Positions 53,288 to 62,713 of a stretch of DNA of 64,000 nt are shown in pieces. Location: positions 1,430,501 through 1,494,500 of the forward strand of contig NZ_VHJK01000001.1 in NCBI RefSeq assembly GCF_007004095.1, read 5' to 3'. Positions within the stretch are counted from its first letter, which is position 1, and every line of letters begins with the position of its first letter. The notes beneath the pieces were generated by a model. It was not told the origin of the DNA and searched no databases. It worked only from the letters and a program-made list of their open reading frames with translations. Source of the DNA: Erythrobacter insulae. Lineage in GTDB: Bacteria > Pseudomonadota > Alphaproteobacteria > Sphingomonadales > Sphingomonadaceae. Both the position numbers and the translations under genes were made by a program.

Positions 53288-56260
53288 ATGAAAACTCAAC
53301 TCAAAAGCACCATAGCGCGCAGCGTCCTTTGTATTGCAATGATGGCGGCACCAGCCGCCGCGATGGCACAGACTCAGGCCGAAACTGCGGGGGACGCGGA
53401 AGCTCAGCCGGGCAATAATAACATTATTGTGACCGGGTCTCTCATCCGGGGAACGCCCGAAGACGCAGCGCTGCCGGTTGATGTTTTCACGGCGGATGAT
53501 CTTGCGCAACAAGGCGTCGATAGCCCTCTTGAGTTTATCAAGAATTTGCCATCGGTTGGCGCAGTTTTGGGTGATTCCAATCAGTTTTCTACGTCAGCAC
53601 AGGGCTTTCGCGGAGTTGGCTCTATCAACTTGCGCGGTCTGGGCGCGACACGGACGCTTACGCTTTTGAATGGTAAGCGGACCATCGCAACTCCTGGTGA
53701 GGGATTTGCGGATACGCAGTTTATGCCTCTTTTTGCACTCGAACGGATCGAGATTCTGAAGGATGGTGCAGGCTCGACATATGGTTCTGATGCGATTGCG
53801 GGTGTGGCGAACTTCATCACGCGAAGCCAGTTCACCGGCGTTGAATTGAAAGGTGATTATACCTTCATCAGCGGGTCGGATAACGATTACAACATCAGCG
53901 GTCTTGCCGGTTTCGAAATGGGCAACGCCAATCTGGTGGTTGGTGCCGGTTGGCAGAAACGCTCGGAACTGCCGACGACAGCCCGCGATTACACCGCCAC
54001 CGATTATGCTGTTAATCCGTCCGCTTACTCGGCGCTGAGCACGCCCGGTCTTGTGGCTGTGACCTATTTCGATACGACAGGCGCAGGAATAAACACGCAG
54101 GTGCGGCCCGATGTCGGGTGCACACAGCTTGGCGGATTTCAGGATGGGGGAATTTGCCGGTTCACGTATGTTCCGTATGACAACATCACAGAAGACACAG
54201 ACCGCTATCAAGCGTTTGCGCAGTTCACCACTGATCTAAGCGATAGCGTGACGTTTCAGGTGGATGCGCTTTGGGCGCGGACAGAAGTGAAGTCTTTCAA
54301 TCAGTCACCTGCTTTCCCGCCAACCCAAGGCCCGAACGGTTCAGGTTTCCTGTCTGCATTCACCACTTCGCCGGCCAACCCTGGTCTGCCAGCGTTCCTT
54401 GACCAAGTCGGTTTGCCGCAATCTTCGGCAACTGCGCCTATCGTCGCTGTGACCAATGTTCTGTTCCGTCCGTTTGGCTATCTGGGTAATCCATTGGATC
54501 CCGAACGCGGCGCCAGCGACGGATTTGCAGTCAATGATGGCTGGCGTGTCAGCGGCGGTTTCGACATTGAACTGAATGACAGCCTGACGCTTGATATCGA
54601 CGGCACATTTTGGGAATCAAAGCGTCGCCAGACCTCTCAGGGTATCGTGGGGTCAAGGCTTCAGTCTGCGCTCAACGGTCTGGGCGGTCCAAATTGTACC
54701 GGCAACACGCCGGGGGCCAATGGCTGCCTGTTCTTTAATCCGTTCACCAATGCCGGGCCGCGCAACCCTGCATTGAATATCACCAACCCGTTTTACGTTC
54801 CGGGTGCCGAAAATTCGGCTGAGCTCGTCAATTTTATCCAGATCAACAACGGCGTAACCGAAGAAGAAACCCAGTTTGTCTTTGACGTTGTTCTTTCCGG
54901 TGAAACCGGAGTGGAGCTGGGGGGTGGTCCGCTCGCCTTTGCTGTGGGCGCTCAATATCGTGACAACGATTACAGCACCCGGCCGGTAAACGACGAATCC
55001 AATGCGAACATCAACCCGTGTTTCATCGAAGGTGATCTTAGCTGCGTAGGCACTCCTACCGAAGGTGTCGGACCGTTCATATTCCTCGGAGTTTTTCGGC
55101 CGGTCAATCTGCAGCAAAGCGTTTACGCGGTGTTTGCAGAGCTTGCTGCGCCGATAAGTGATCGGTTGGAATTGAGCGGTGCCATTCGGTTTGAGGATTA
55201 TGGCGATCCGATTGGCTCCACGATCAATCCGAAAGGATCGGTGCGGTTCGAGGCGACCGATTGGCTGACCCTTCGCGGATCAGTGGGCACCACCTTCCGC
55301 GGACCGTTGGCGTCCAATGTGGATGCGAACAGCGTCACAGCGCTTCAAGGGTTCACTGCCGCTGGCGGTAACTTCAAATCCCTCGATATCTTTGGCAATC
55401 CCAACGATCTGGGACCAGAAACTGCGCTTACATACAATGTCGGTGCAATCATCAGCACAGGCTTTGGAGGCGGAACTCGCGTCACCTTAAGCGCCGATTA
55501 TTGGGCCATCAATCTCAAGGACCGGATCACAACGACACCCGGCGATGCGATTGCCAGCTTGGTCGCCAACGGGCAAACCACCGGCACGCTTCCGGTTGAT
55601 TGTTCCAGCCCGCTGGTTGATCTGATCACGTTCAGCGGCAATCAGTGCGACCAAAACACAACGGGTATCGATATCAGCCGCGTCAGAACGGATTTCGTCA
55701 ACGGACCTGACGTTGATATCGCCGGTCTCGATTTCGCGCTGAATGTTGATATTCCGATTGGCGAGACCTTGATGTTCTCGTTTGGCGGAAATGCTGTCTA
55801 CAACCTGAAATACGAGTTCGATGATTTCGAATTGCGCGGCGTAGTGGTTCAACCATCCTATGATGCAGTTGGCTTCGGCAACTATTTCAGGGATCCCGAT
55901 ACTCTGCCGGAATGGCGGGCGAATGGTTTTGCAAACCTCAATTTCGATCCGGTCAATGTGCGTTACTCTGTGACCCATATCGACAGTGTGTTCGATGATC
56001 GCTGTCTCAACGTCGATCCCTGCTTCCAAACATCGCAGGGTCCGACCGATTATGGCATCGTGAGCGGATCCTATACGCAGCACGATATCGCGGTCACACT
56101 CGACCTCGATGTTGCCGGCGCCGAGGTGCAATTGCAGGGCTCAATCGAAAACTTCACAAACGAAGCGCCTGCTGCTGCGCAATTGCCGCTCGGCTTTAAT
56201 CCGTTCATCGGCAATGCGATTGGACGGAATTACAGGCTGTCTCTCCGCACTCGTTTCTAA
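53288..56260 (+). CDS. TonB-dependent outer-membrane receptor
   Basis: A 990-residue receptor with a signal peptide ending AAPAAAMAQ. The plug domain starts NIIVTGSLIRGTPEDAALPV and includes GVDSPLEFIKNLPSVGA and RGLGATRTLTLLNGKRT. A 22-strand-type barrel ends NAIGRNYRLSLRTRF with the expected terminal Phe. It imports a substrate across the outer membrane using TonB energy. The large extracellular loops include Cys pairs (GCTQLGGFQDGGICRF). It is followed after 72 bp by an MFS permease gene, suggesting an uptake pair. No FecI/FecR regulators are present. The substrate cannot be assigned. The 270-bp upstream spacer holds no recognisable gene. Confidence 0.92.
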   Translation: MKTQLKSTIARSVLCIAMMAAPAAAMAQTQAETAGDAEAQPGNNNIIVTGSLIRGTPEDAALPVDVFTADDLAQQGVDSPLEFIKNLPSVGAVLGDSNQFSTSAQGFRGVGSINLRGLGATRTLTLLNGKRTIATPGEGFADTQFMPLFALERIEILKDGAGSTYGSDAIAGVANFITRSQFTGVELKGDYTFISGSDNDYNISGLAGFEMGNANLVVGAGWQKRSELPTTARDYTATDYAVNPSAYSALSTPGLVAVTYFDTTGAGINTQVRPDVGCTQLGGFQDGGICRFTYVPYDNITEDTDRYQAFAQFTTDLSDSVTFQVDALWARTEVKSFNQSPAFPPTQGPNGSGFLSAFTTSPANPGLPAFLDQVGLPQSSATAPIVAVTNVLFRPFGYLGNPLDPERGASDGFAVNDGWRVSGGFDIELNDSLTLDIDGTFWESKRRQTSQGIVGSRLQSALNGLGGPNCTGNTPGANGCLFFNPFTNAGPRNPALNITNPFYVPGAENSAELVNFIQINNGVTEEETQFVFDVVLSGETGVELGGGPLAFAVGAQYRDNDYSTRPVNDESNANINPCFIEGDLSCVGTPTEGVGPFIFLGVFRPVNLQQSVYAVFAELAAPISDRLELSGAIRFEDYGDPIGSTINPKGSVRFEATDWLTLRGSVGTTFRGPLASNVDANSVTALQGFTAAGGNFKSLDIFGNPNDLGPETALTYNVGAIISTGFGGGTRVTLSADYWAINLKDRITTTPGDAIASLVANGQTTGTLPVDCSSPLVDLITFSGNQCDQNTTGIDISRVRTDFVNGPDVDIAGLDFALNVDIPIGETLMFSFGGNAVYNLKYEFDDFELRGVVVQPSYDAVGFGNYFRDPDTLPEWRANGFANLNFDPVNVRYSVTHIDSVFDDRCLNVDPCFQTSQGPTDYGIVSGSYTQHDIAVTLDLDVAGAEVQLQGSIENFTNEAPAAAQLPLGFNPFIGNAIGRNYRLSLRTRF

Positions 56261-56272
56261 TCACGGGTCAAC

Positions 56273-56305
56273 AGGACCGGGGCGAGAGTCCCGGTCCTTT
56301 TCTTT
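56273..56305 (+). terminator. Rho-independent terminator after the TonB-dependent receptor
   Basis: Perfect 9-bp stem AGGACCGGG/CCCGGTCCT (56273-56281, 56290-56298) with an 8-nt loop, followed by TTTTCTTTC. It lies 13 bp after the receptor stop and would separate or attenuate the downstream MFS gene. Confidence 0.85.
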
Positions 56306-56332
56306 CTCACACAACATAGAGGAGCCGCGCAG

Positions 56333-57652
56333 GTGAACACTGCAACGGCGACGCTCGACAATGCCGGTCGGGAATTGACAGCCAAGGCACGCAATACGAC
56401 TCTGGTTTTGCTGACCGTTACGTATTTCTTCAGCTATATGGACCGGCAGATCCTTGCGATCCTGCTGGAAGATATAAAAGCTGATCTGCTGCTGAGCGAC
56501 ACGCAGCTTGGGTTACTTTCCGGTTTTGCGTTTGCGATTTTTTACGCGACGCTGGGCATTCCGGTGGCGGCCCTCGCGGACCGGATGAATCGCGTCAATA
56601 TTATCTCAATCGCCTTGGCCCTCTGGAGCGCGATGACTGCTGCCTGCGGTTTGGCGCAAAACTTTACCCATCTTCTTCTTGCCCGCATCGGAGTGGGGAT
56701 CGGAGAAGCAGGCTCAAGCCCGCCCAGCCACTCGATCATCGCGGATATGTTTCCGGCAAATAAGCGCGCGCTAGCCCTGTCGATCTATTCGCTCGGTGTT
56801 ACACTCGGCGCTGCTGCGGGCCAGATGTTCGGCGGAAATCTCACCTATTTCTTCGATTGGCGCGTTGCTTTCATCGCGATCGGTCTGCCCGGCGTGATCC
56901 TTGCGATTATCGTCAAAGTGTTCGCGACCGAGCCCATGCGGAAAGCTGAACCGGGCGCAGTCGAAGTGACTGAAACACCGCCGATCAGCGATGGTTTTCG
57001 ATCCATATTCATGAACCGGGCAGCGGTCTGGTTGATCGCCGGCGTCACACTGACTTCGATGATCGGTTATGCTTTAACTGGCTGGACCCCGGCCTATCTG
57101 ATCCGCTCGTTCGGTCTTAACACTCTGCAGGTTGGCAACTTTGTCGCCCCGCTTCTGGCGCTTGCCGGGATCGCAAGCGGACTGGGCAGCGGTTGGCTGG
57201 CGAACCGCCTTTCGGATCGGATTGGATTGCATGCGCAGCCATTGATGATCGCTGGCCTCAAAACGATCGCGTTGCCATTTTTGATCTGGTTTTACCTGTC
57301 CGAGAACGCGTATTGGGCGGTCGGCGCATACTTTTTGGCTGTGCTTTTTCAATCCTGCTACCTCGGTCCAACCTTTGCGCTTATCCAGACTTTAGCGCCG
57401 ATGAGAATGCGCGCGGTCTGGGCCGCGATCACTTTGTTGGTCATCAACTTGATCGGTCTTGGTATTGGGCCGACCCTGGTCGGTGTGATTTCGGATATGT
57501 TCGCGCCGCAATACGGCGATGAATCGCTTCGTTATTCCCTGCTCGTGATCGCGTCACTCACGCCGCTGGCCATCTTTGCCTATTGGCGCGCATCGGTGGC
57601 ATTGAAGGCATTACAGGACAAAAAGACTGCCGAGCTCGCCGGGCAAGGCTGA
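56333..57652 (+). CDS. MFS transporter (spinster-like)
   Basis: A 439-residue permease with twelve predicted helices. The first helix is preceded by RNTTLVLLTVTYFFSYMDRQ, typical of the spinster/DHA subfamily. The cytoplasmic signature between TM2 and TM3 is AALADRMNRVNIISIALALW. The A-rich antiporter region reads LLLARIGVGIGEAGSSPPS. The GTG start follows GAGGAG. Such transporters often follow TonB receptors in sphingomonads and move small organic substrates; the substrate is unknown. The strong terminator between receptor and permease suggests attenuated co-expression or separate promoters. Confidence 0.88.
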   Translation: MNTATATLDNAGRELTAKARNTTLVLLTVTYFFSYMDRQILAILLEDIKADLLLSDTQLGLLSGFAFAIFYATLGIPVAALADRMNRVNIISIALALWSAMTAACGLAQNFTHLLLARIGVGIGEAGSSPPSHSIIADMFPANKRALALSIYSLGVTLGAAAGQMFGGNLTYFFDWRVAFIAIGLPGVILAIIVKVFATEPMRKAEPGAVEVTETPPISDGFRSIFMNRAAVWLIAGVTLTSMIGYALTGWTPAYLIRSFGLNTLQVGNFVAPLLALAGIASGLGSGWLANRLSDRIGLHAQPLMIAGLKTIALPFLIWFYLSENAYWAVGAYFLAVLFQSCYLGPTFALIQTLAPMRMRAVWAAITLLVINLIGLGIGPTLVGVISDMFAPQYGDESLRYSLLVIASLTPLAIFAYWRASVALKALQDKKTAELAGQG

Positions 57653-57737
57653 TCGTTGACTGTGTAGCGCCGGATCAATGCAGGCAAATCGCCTGAGGCG
57701 TTTCCTGTGTGGCCAGTCTTGCGGGGTTATTGCGCCC

Positions 57738-58460
57738 CTATGGGCAAGACCCCGCGACAAGCGCGTCGATCATTGCGCCTGCCTCTGGGTCTCGCGCGGT
57801 GACTCTTGGCGCCACGGCTTTGAGAGTTTCGCAATTAAACGCTGCGCCGCTTGCATGTGCGGAACGAACGATCTGAACAAAGGAGCGCGGCGGCAGAACC
57901 CGCGCGCCGCGTTGCAGAAAGGTCTCAGGCCAACGGTCGCTCCCGCTGACTATTTCGGTCAATGTTCGTGCCGCCTCACTTTCAGCCGTTCCGAATAGCG
58001 CATTGCCAAACTCTTCCAGCAACGCATCCTCTGTCCGGTTCTGCAAAAACATCGCAATATAGCGCTTGGCCGCTTCGGCCTCGTCTCCAGCCGCCAAGGC
58101 AAGGCGAAGCATGGATTCTTGCGCCGCCGGATCACGCCAGCCGCGCTTTGCCGCGATTTGAATGGTCAGGAACCCCGCGTCATTCTGACCAGCGGCAAAT
58201 TGCGCCTGTGCAAGCAATCGCAAGGGTTCGGCTGGGATTGGCCGCTTTTCAACCAAGCGTCTGGCTTCTGTCACGGCAAGGGCGGGCGGGCCGCTTTGCA
58301 GCGCCCGCGCGGTCAATTGCGCCTGCGCAAACCCGCGCGCAGGGGCCGGGACGGCATCCGCCAAGGCCGGTACCAATGCCGACTGGCGGTCCAGCTGAAG
58401 CGAGATTGTGACGGCCGCTGCCAAAAGCAGAAAGACCTGCCAGATGATCCGGGCAATCAT
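57738..58460 (-). CDS. Membrane-anchored TPR-like protein
   Basis: A 240-residue protein. A single N-terminal helix (MIARIIWQVFLLLAAAVTIS) is followed by an Ala-rich helical repeat region (PLRLLAQAQFAAGQNDAGFL, LRLALAAGDEAEAAKRYIA) that reads as degenerate TPRs. The ATG overlaps the O-antigen-ligase-like stop (ATGA), so it probably assists that polymerase. A frame open further upstream would overlap the ligase gene and is not used. Similar pairs occur in exopolysaccharide clusters. Confidence 0.7.
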   Translation of the reverse strand: MIARIIWQVFLLLAAAVTISLQLDRQSALVPALADAVPAPARGFAQAQLTARALQSGPPALAVTEARRLVEKRPIPAEPLRLLAQAQFAAGQNDAGFLTIQIAAKRGWRDPAAQESMLRLALAAGDEAEAAKRYIAMFLQNRTEDALLEEFGNALFGTAESEAARTLTEIVSGSDRWPETFLQRGARVLPPRSFVQIVRSAHASGAAFNCETLKAVAPRVTARDPEAGAMIDALVAGSCP

Positions 58461-59827
58461 GGGCTGGCCTCTTCCTCGGGACGCTCTGCTATCCGCGCCA
58501 GCAGCAGCAAAGCAAAGGCCGCAATGCCAAGCATGGCCTGATTGCGCAGCGGATAATCGGTGATGGATTGCAGCGCGATTGCCAGCAAGATCGAAGCAGC
58601 AGCCCATGCCATCCAGCGTAATTGGGAGTGGCGTGCACGCCATGCGAACCAGCCGGTCAGGATCAGCCACAGCGCGATCAATATGAGGCCCGGAAGCCCG
58701 GCTTCGATTGCGATTTCCAGATAGTCATTGTGCGCGCGCCCTGCGCGCCGTTCAGTCGCGTTTTCTAAAGATTCGTCTGTTTGGAATACTTCGTCGAACG
58801 TACCCATGCCCGCGCCAACAGGCCAATATCGCGAGGCGGAATAGAGGCTATCTTCCCAAATGTAGCTGCGCGCGTCGCTTTGCGTTTGGAAACGCTCCAC
58901 AGTGTCGTTCACGCGGCCCGGCGCGATGGTGAGAACCGCCGTGACCGCGCCAAGGCCAAGCAAGACAGCACTCGCCAGAAACAGATTTGATCGGCGAGGG
59001 CCGCTTTTGCCATTGCGCCGCTCGACAACCATTTTGAGAAGCACAAGAGCGACTGGAATAGCGGCCAGGACCAAGGCCGTGCGGGAGCGGGTCAGAATAA
59101 TCGCTGTCATTAATAGAGCGCAGATCGTTATTCGCGCGGGCAGAACAAAGTGATGAGGTTTGGGAGCAGGCAGCATCGCGGCGAGCGACAATGCACTGAC
59201 CAGCAAGAGCCCTGTTGAATTTCGATTGGCAAATGTGCCGTACAAAATGCCAGTAGCGCTAGGCCCGGCATAGATCCTTCCTGCGGTGCCCCCGGACAAG
59301 ACTTGCGGAATACCGATGCAGACATTCAAAAGGCCAAGGCCGACCACCACCCATCCTAGTAAAACCAAGTGTCGGCGCTTTGCGGTCCAGCCCGCTGTGA
59401 CGACCGCAATCGGGACAATCATTCCCGTTAAAGCAACCGCTGTGCGTACCGGATCAACGCTTATCGGAGCCCATCCGCTTCGGCCGGTCAGCGCAAAGGA
59501 TTGCTGAACCAGCTCGCGCCCGGGCAGAATGGACCAGACTGATTCAGGAAGCGGTATAATCTGTATGAGAGGTACGCAGATCGAAAGTCCAAGCACCGCC
59601 CTGAGCGATAGCGGAGCCTGCCTCCAGAACCCGAGCACGCTGTCGCCGCGCACAGCGAGCAGCAGGAGAGCACAGAGTTGGACGATAAGATTGGCGATGC
59701 CATAGCGCACGCCGCCGCCGCCAATGATGACCGCAATCAGCAACAGTGTCGCAAACACTGCGAGCGACAGTTGAGACTGATTTCGGGTGCCCTTTCGGCC
59801 CTCGGATTTTATGCGCGTCGATCGCAT
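58457..59827 (-). CDS. O-antigen ligase/polymerase-like membrane protein (Wzy_C family)
   Basis: A 456-residue protein with about eleven hydrophobic segments. The Wzy/WaaL-type features are a large periplasmic loop after residue 290 with QTQSDARSYIWEDSLYSASRY, the motif WPVGAGMGTFDEVF and the AHNDYLEIAIEAGLPG sequence that marks the O-antigen ligase family. It would polymerise or ligate an undecaprenyl-linked glycan. No other glycan genes are in the window, so the pathway is unknown. It lies between the TPR-like gene and the small exported protein near the lasso locus. Confidence 0.85.
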   Translation of the reverse strand: MRSTRIKSEGRKGTRNQSQLSLAVFATLLLIAVIIGGGGVRYGIANLIVQLCALLLLAVRGDSVLGFWRQAPLSLRAVLGLSICVPLIQIIPLPESVWSILPGRELVQQSFALTGRSGWAPISVDPVRTAVALTGMIVPIAVVTAGWTAKRRHLVLLGWVVVGLGLLNVCIGIPQVLSGGTAGRIYAGPSATGILYGTFANRNSTGLLLVSALSLAAMLPAPKPHHFVLPARITICALLMTAIILTRSRTALVLAAIPVALVLLKMVVERRNGKSGPRRSNLFLASAVLLGLGAVTAVLTIAPGRVNDTVERFQTQSDARSYIWEDSLYSASRYWPVGAGMGTFDEVFQTDESLENATERRAGRAHNDYLEIAIEAGLPGLILIALWLILTGWFAWRARHSQLRWMAWAAASILLAIALQSITDYPLRNQAMLGIAAFALLLLARIAERPEEEASP

Positions 59828-59851
59828 CGAACGGGCTGAAATTCGCCGGGT

Positions 59852-60142
59852 TTAAGTGCCCGGTGACTGATCATCACTATCATCGGCAATCGAGAGGACA
59901 CCGATAATCACAGTTGCAGCGAGCAGGCCCGCGATGACACCGGAAAGACGGCCCCAAAGGCCAGCAACTTCATCATCATCATCGTAAACAGCGCCAAAGA
60001 TTGCACCGGCCGACGATGCCTCTGCCCCATAAATGGAGCCGCTGTCGCCAGCACGGGTGTTGGCTTGAGCCGCGATGGGCGACAATGCCAAGCCAGCTGC
60101 GGCCACCGTTACGGCAAATTTTGTCGCGATCTGTTTGATCAT
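59852..60142 (-). CDS. Small exported Asp-rich membrane protein, unknown
   Basis: A 96-residue protein. The signal peptide IKQIATKFAVTVAAAGLALS ends near AAQA. The mature part contains AGDSGSIYGAEASSAGAIFG, the acidic run YDDDDEVAGLW, one hydrophobic helix (LSGVIAGLLAATVIIGVLSI) and an acidic tail ADDSDDQSPGT. AAGAGG precedes the ATG. It is downstream of the B2 gene on the same strand, but a hairpin (60197-60234) lies between them, so membership of the lasso operon is doubtful. Similar small Asp-rich membrane proteins are frequent in sphingomonads near polysaccharide genes. Confidence 0.6.
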   Translation of the reverse strand: MIKQIATKFAVTVAAAGLALSPIAAQANTRAGDSGSIYGAEASSAGAIFGAVYDDDDEVAGLWGRLSGVIAGLLAATVIIGVLSIADDSDDQSPGT

Positions 60143-60194
60143 TGGTGCCTCTTTGATGTCTCTGAGCTCGGGTCTGTACTCTTTACCGCGAAAA

Positions 60195-60234
60195 TACAAC
60201 CAAACATGTACCGGCAAAAGGTAAACTTTGGTTG
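60195..60234 (-). terminator. Inverted repeat downstream of the lasso B2 gene, possible terminator
   Basis: Perfect 8-bp inverted repeat CAACCAAA (60197-60204) and TTTGGTTG (60227-60234) with an inner GTACC/GGTA pairing. On the minus strand it is followed by TATTTTC, consistent with termination of B2. It could alternatively be an operator for the small exported protein. Confidence 0.4.
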
Positions 60235-60276
60235 CACACAGAGCGAATCGTCGCAGATGTGAGCAAGTCCGCTTGC

Positions 60277-60786
60277 CTAAGGGCCGGGGTCTTGCGCGAA
60301 CAAAACGGCGTATTTGCTGACATCACCCCCGGTCACCACCGCACCTCTGTGTATCAGCCACGCATGTGCTGCGAATGCGCCATTTTCGGGTTTTTCGACC
60401 CCGATCTGAATCTCGCTTTCAAGCCCGGATGCAGCGAGCCAATCTTGTGCGGCCATCGATTGGATCAGACAATCGCTGCGCCATGGCAGCCGGTGCGATA
60501 GCCGCGGTAGGACATAGGCAATCCGCGCCAGATGAACTGGATCTGTGCCGATACCCTCCAATGTTACCGTGCGAGCGGCCTTGTTCCGCCGGACAAGATC
60601 GCTTGCAGCGAAGTTGCGGAATGCAATCCGCGCTTTGATAAGCTGCCAGGACCCGCGCAAGCTGTAATGCGCGAGCCAACCGATATCGCGAAGCGCAGGC
60701 TTCTGGCCCAGGGCCGGGACTGCTTTAGAGCCGGGCATTTCTTGTGGTAATTGCGCAGGGTCCATCGCCGAAGTAGTGCCACACAT
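60277..60786 (-). CDS. Lasso peptide biosynthesis B2 protein (leader protease)
   Basis: Transglutaminase-like cysteine protease of up to 169 residues that removes the lasso leader. The catalytic triad is visible as Cys106 in WRSDCLIQSMAAQ, His141 in FAAHAWLIHRGAVV and Asp155 in GGDVSKYAVL. The segment IQIGVEKPENGAFAAHAW follows the B2 family pattern. The N-terminus lacks the roughly 80-residue PqqD-like recognition domain that would be present in a fused B protein, so B1 must be elsewhere. The start is uncertain: ATGs at 60786, 60765 or 60738 are possible, none with a strong ribosome-binding site. It is divergent from the cyclase with about 40-60 bp between, implying shared control. Confidence 0.88.
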   Translation of the reverse strand: MCGTTSAMDPAQLPQEMPGSKAVPALGQKPALRDIGWLAHYSLRGSWQLIKARIAFRNFAASDLVRRNKAARTVTLEGIGTDPVHLARIAYVLPRLSHRLPWRSDCLIQSMAAQDWLAASGLESEIQIGVEKPENGAFAAHAWLIHRGAVVTGGDVSKYAVLFAQDPGP

Positions 60787-60791
60787 GCGCG

Positions 60792-60807
60792 GTCAGAGCC
60801 AGCTGAC
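60792..60807. promoter_or_regulatory. Short dyad in the divergent B2/cyclase spacer
   Basis: GTCAG-AGCCAG-CTGAC is an inverted repeat in the small spacer between the divergent lasso genes, just before the cyclase ribosome-binding site GGGAG. It might be an operator; recurrence was not seen. Confidence 0.25.
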
Positions 60808-60826
60808 ATAAGGGAGAACAGACACG

Positions 60827-62713
60827 ATGACCGGAATTGCTGCTGTTCTTTGCGATGGACCGGGTCCGCAAAAAACTGTGCAGGCGATGTCCGCCGTGCT
60901 CGAGCAAACTCCGCATGATTCTGCTGGCGATTGGGCGGACGGTGCAATGGCTCTAAGCGCCTGCGCCTTAGCCACCACGGCGGAATCTCTGGGCATAGTT
61001 CAACCTTGCACCTCGCTATCGTCCGACATCGCATTGGTTTTTGACGGGTTTCTGACCAATCATGCAGAGCTGAGGCGTGACCTGCTCGAGCGCGGCGCAA
61101 TATTGCGTAACCGCTCGGACGAGGAGCTCGTCTTGTGCGCATATGAAGAATGGGGCGATGAATGTGCAATCAGGATCGAAGGTGAATTTGCCTTTGTGAT
61201 CGCCGATTTGCGCCGGCAAATCCTGTTTTGCGCGCGCGATCATCAAGGTCTTCGCCCGCTTTATTACTTCGATGATGGGACCATTTTTGCCGCAGGTTCA
61301 AGTATTGCGGCTGTGCTGGCGGCGCTGCCCGGGACACCCCAATGCGATTACGAATTTCTTGCCGAGGCAATGATCGCCGAGGTCCATTCGATCGAGCGGA
61401 CTGGTTGGAAAGATGTGCGCCGATTGAAGGCCGCGCATTGCCTTTCGCGGCCGCTATCAGGCAAATTTCGCGAGTTCCGATATTATAGTCTGCCTGAGCG
61501 CCCGATCACAAAGTTTCGATCTGATGCAGATTATATCGCGCACTATCGAGATGTCTTGAGTGATGCCATCCGGCGGACTTCGCGAACGCATTTGCCACTC
61601 GCTATCGAAGTGAGCGGCGGGCTGGATTCCTCGGCGGTGTATTGCCTTGCGCAATCGATGATCGCGCAAGGCGGGATCGAAGCACCGAGCATTGCGGCAT
61701 ACTCTCTGCGCGGAGAGGAAGGTGGTGCATCCGATGAAATCCAATTTGCACGCGCGGTGGCCGATTTTACTGATACCAAGCTTTATGAAAGCGAGCTTTT
61801 TCGCCCGCCGCTTGAATGGTTCGCAGCAGAAGCGGCGCAGGCGCGCGATCTTCCAACCTACACCAATGCCGCGCACTCGATCCATATGGAGCAGTTGATC
61901 GCCAGCAGCGGAGCCCGCGTTGTGCTCAATGGAATGGGCGGCGATCAATGGCTTGATGGCAGCTATGGGTATTATCATCAGGCTATCAGAGCCCGTGCAC
62001 CGGCGCGCTTTATCGAAAATTTGCGCCGGGATATCGGGCTTTATGGTGTGCGGTCCGCGGTGCCATTTGCAATCCGCAAGCTGATGTTGTCTGCTCTGCC
62101 AGACCCGTTGCGGCTGGCTCTTAAACGGTCACGCCCGGATTACGCTCGATTACACTATGAAGGCGTCCAATTCCTGAACGATGAATTCGCAGAGAAAGTT
62201 CGTGCTGCGAAACGGCGATATCTCGCGGATCTTCCTGTCGATGAAGTGCACACTGCCAATGTCAGGACGCTCGATTCCCTGCCGAACCAGCGGGCTTTTG
62301 ATTTGATGTATCGCCAGCGGGCCAACATCGGATTGGAAGGGCGCAGCCCTATGTTCACGCGGCAATTCATCGAGTTTTGTTGCTCTGTGCCGGAAGATCT
62401 CAAATTTCGCGGTGGGCGGACCAAGTGGCTGCATAGGGAGGCTATGCGCGGATTGATGCCCGACTGCGTGACAGACCGGGAAGACAAAGCGAGCTTTCCC
62501 GAGCGAAAGCACGATGCGTCCATACGATCCCTATGCGAGAAAGCAGCGGGTGAAGAGCTCGCCCCCATAATAGATGCCAAACGGTTCACCGCATTCTGCG
62601 CTCTGCGCGAGGGTGAAAACATTGACGATTCATGGGGTCGGCCGTATTGGGGAGCCTATTCGGTAGCGCAATTCTTAAAGAATATTTCGTACATTCCGAC
62701 CACCAAAGGCTGA
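60827..62713 (+). CDS. Lasso peptide cyclase (asparagine synthetase-like, C protein)
   Basis: A 628-residue asparagine-synthetase homologue that would adenylate the side-chain carboxylate of the acceptor Asp and form the macrolactam with the core N-terminus. The N-terminal glutaminase-like domain starts MTGIAAVLCD and lacks the nucleophilic Cys2, as in other lasso cyclases, while keeping DHQGLRPLYYF. The PP-loop of the synthetase domain is EVSGGLDSSAVYCLAQS (about residues 261-277), with NGMGGDQWLDGSYGYYH further on. GGGAG precedes the ATG at 60827. The stop overlaps the precursor ATG (TGATG), so expression is coupled. Confidence 0.9.
   Translation: MTGIAAVLCDGPGPQKTVQAMSAVLEQTPHDSAGDWADGAMALSACALATTAESLGIVQPCTSLSSDIALVFDGFLTNHAELRRDLLERGAILRNRSDEELVLCAYEEWGDECAIRIEGEFAFVIADLRRQILFCARDHQGLRPLYYFDDGTIFAAGSSIAAVLAALPGTPQCDYEFLAEAMIAEVHSIERTGWKDVRRLKAAHCLSRPLSGKFREFRYYSLPERPITKFRSDADYIAHYRDVLSDAIRRTSRTHLPLAIEVSGGLDSSAVYCLAQSMIAQGGIEAPSIAAYSLRGEEGGASDEIQFARAVADFTDTKLYESELFRPPLEWFAAEAAQARDLPTYTNAAHSIHMEQLIASSGARVVLNGMGGDQWLDGSYGYYHQAIRARAPARFIENLRRDIGLYGVRSAVPFAIRKLMLSALPDPLRLALKRSRPDYARLHYEGVQFLNDEFAEKVRAAKRRYLADLPVDEVHTANVRTLDSLPNQRAFDLMYRQRANIGLEGRSPMFTRQFIEFCCSVPEDLKFRGGRTKWLHREAMRGLMPDCVTDREDKASFPERKHDASIRSLCEKAAGEELAPIIDAKRFTAFCALREGENIDDSWGRPYWGAYSVAQFLKNISYIPTTKG

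Noticed and set aside
53288..57652. TonB receptor plus MFS gene as part of the lasso locus
   Set aside because: Lasso loci in sphingomonads can contain TonB receptors, but here about 2.6 kb of unrelated glycan-type genes and a terminator intervene and no isopeptidase or FecI/FecR is present, so linkage is not supported.
57653..57737. G/C-rich inverted repeats between the convergent MFS and TPR-like genes
   Set aside because: Short imperfect stems without a T-run; not enough for a terminator call.
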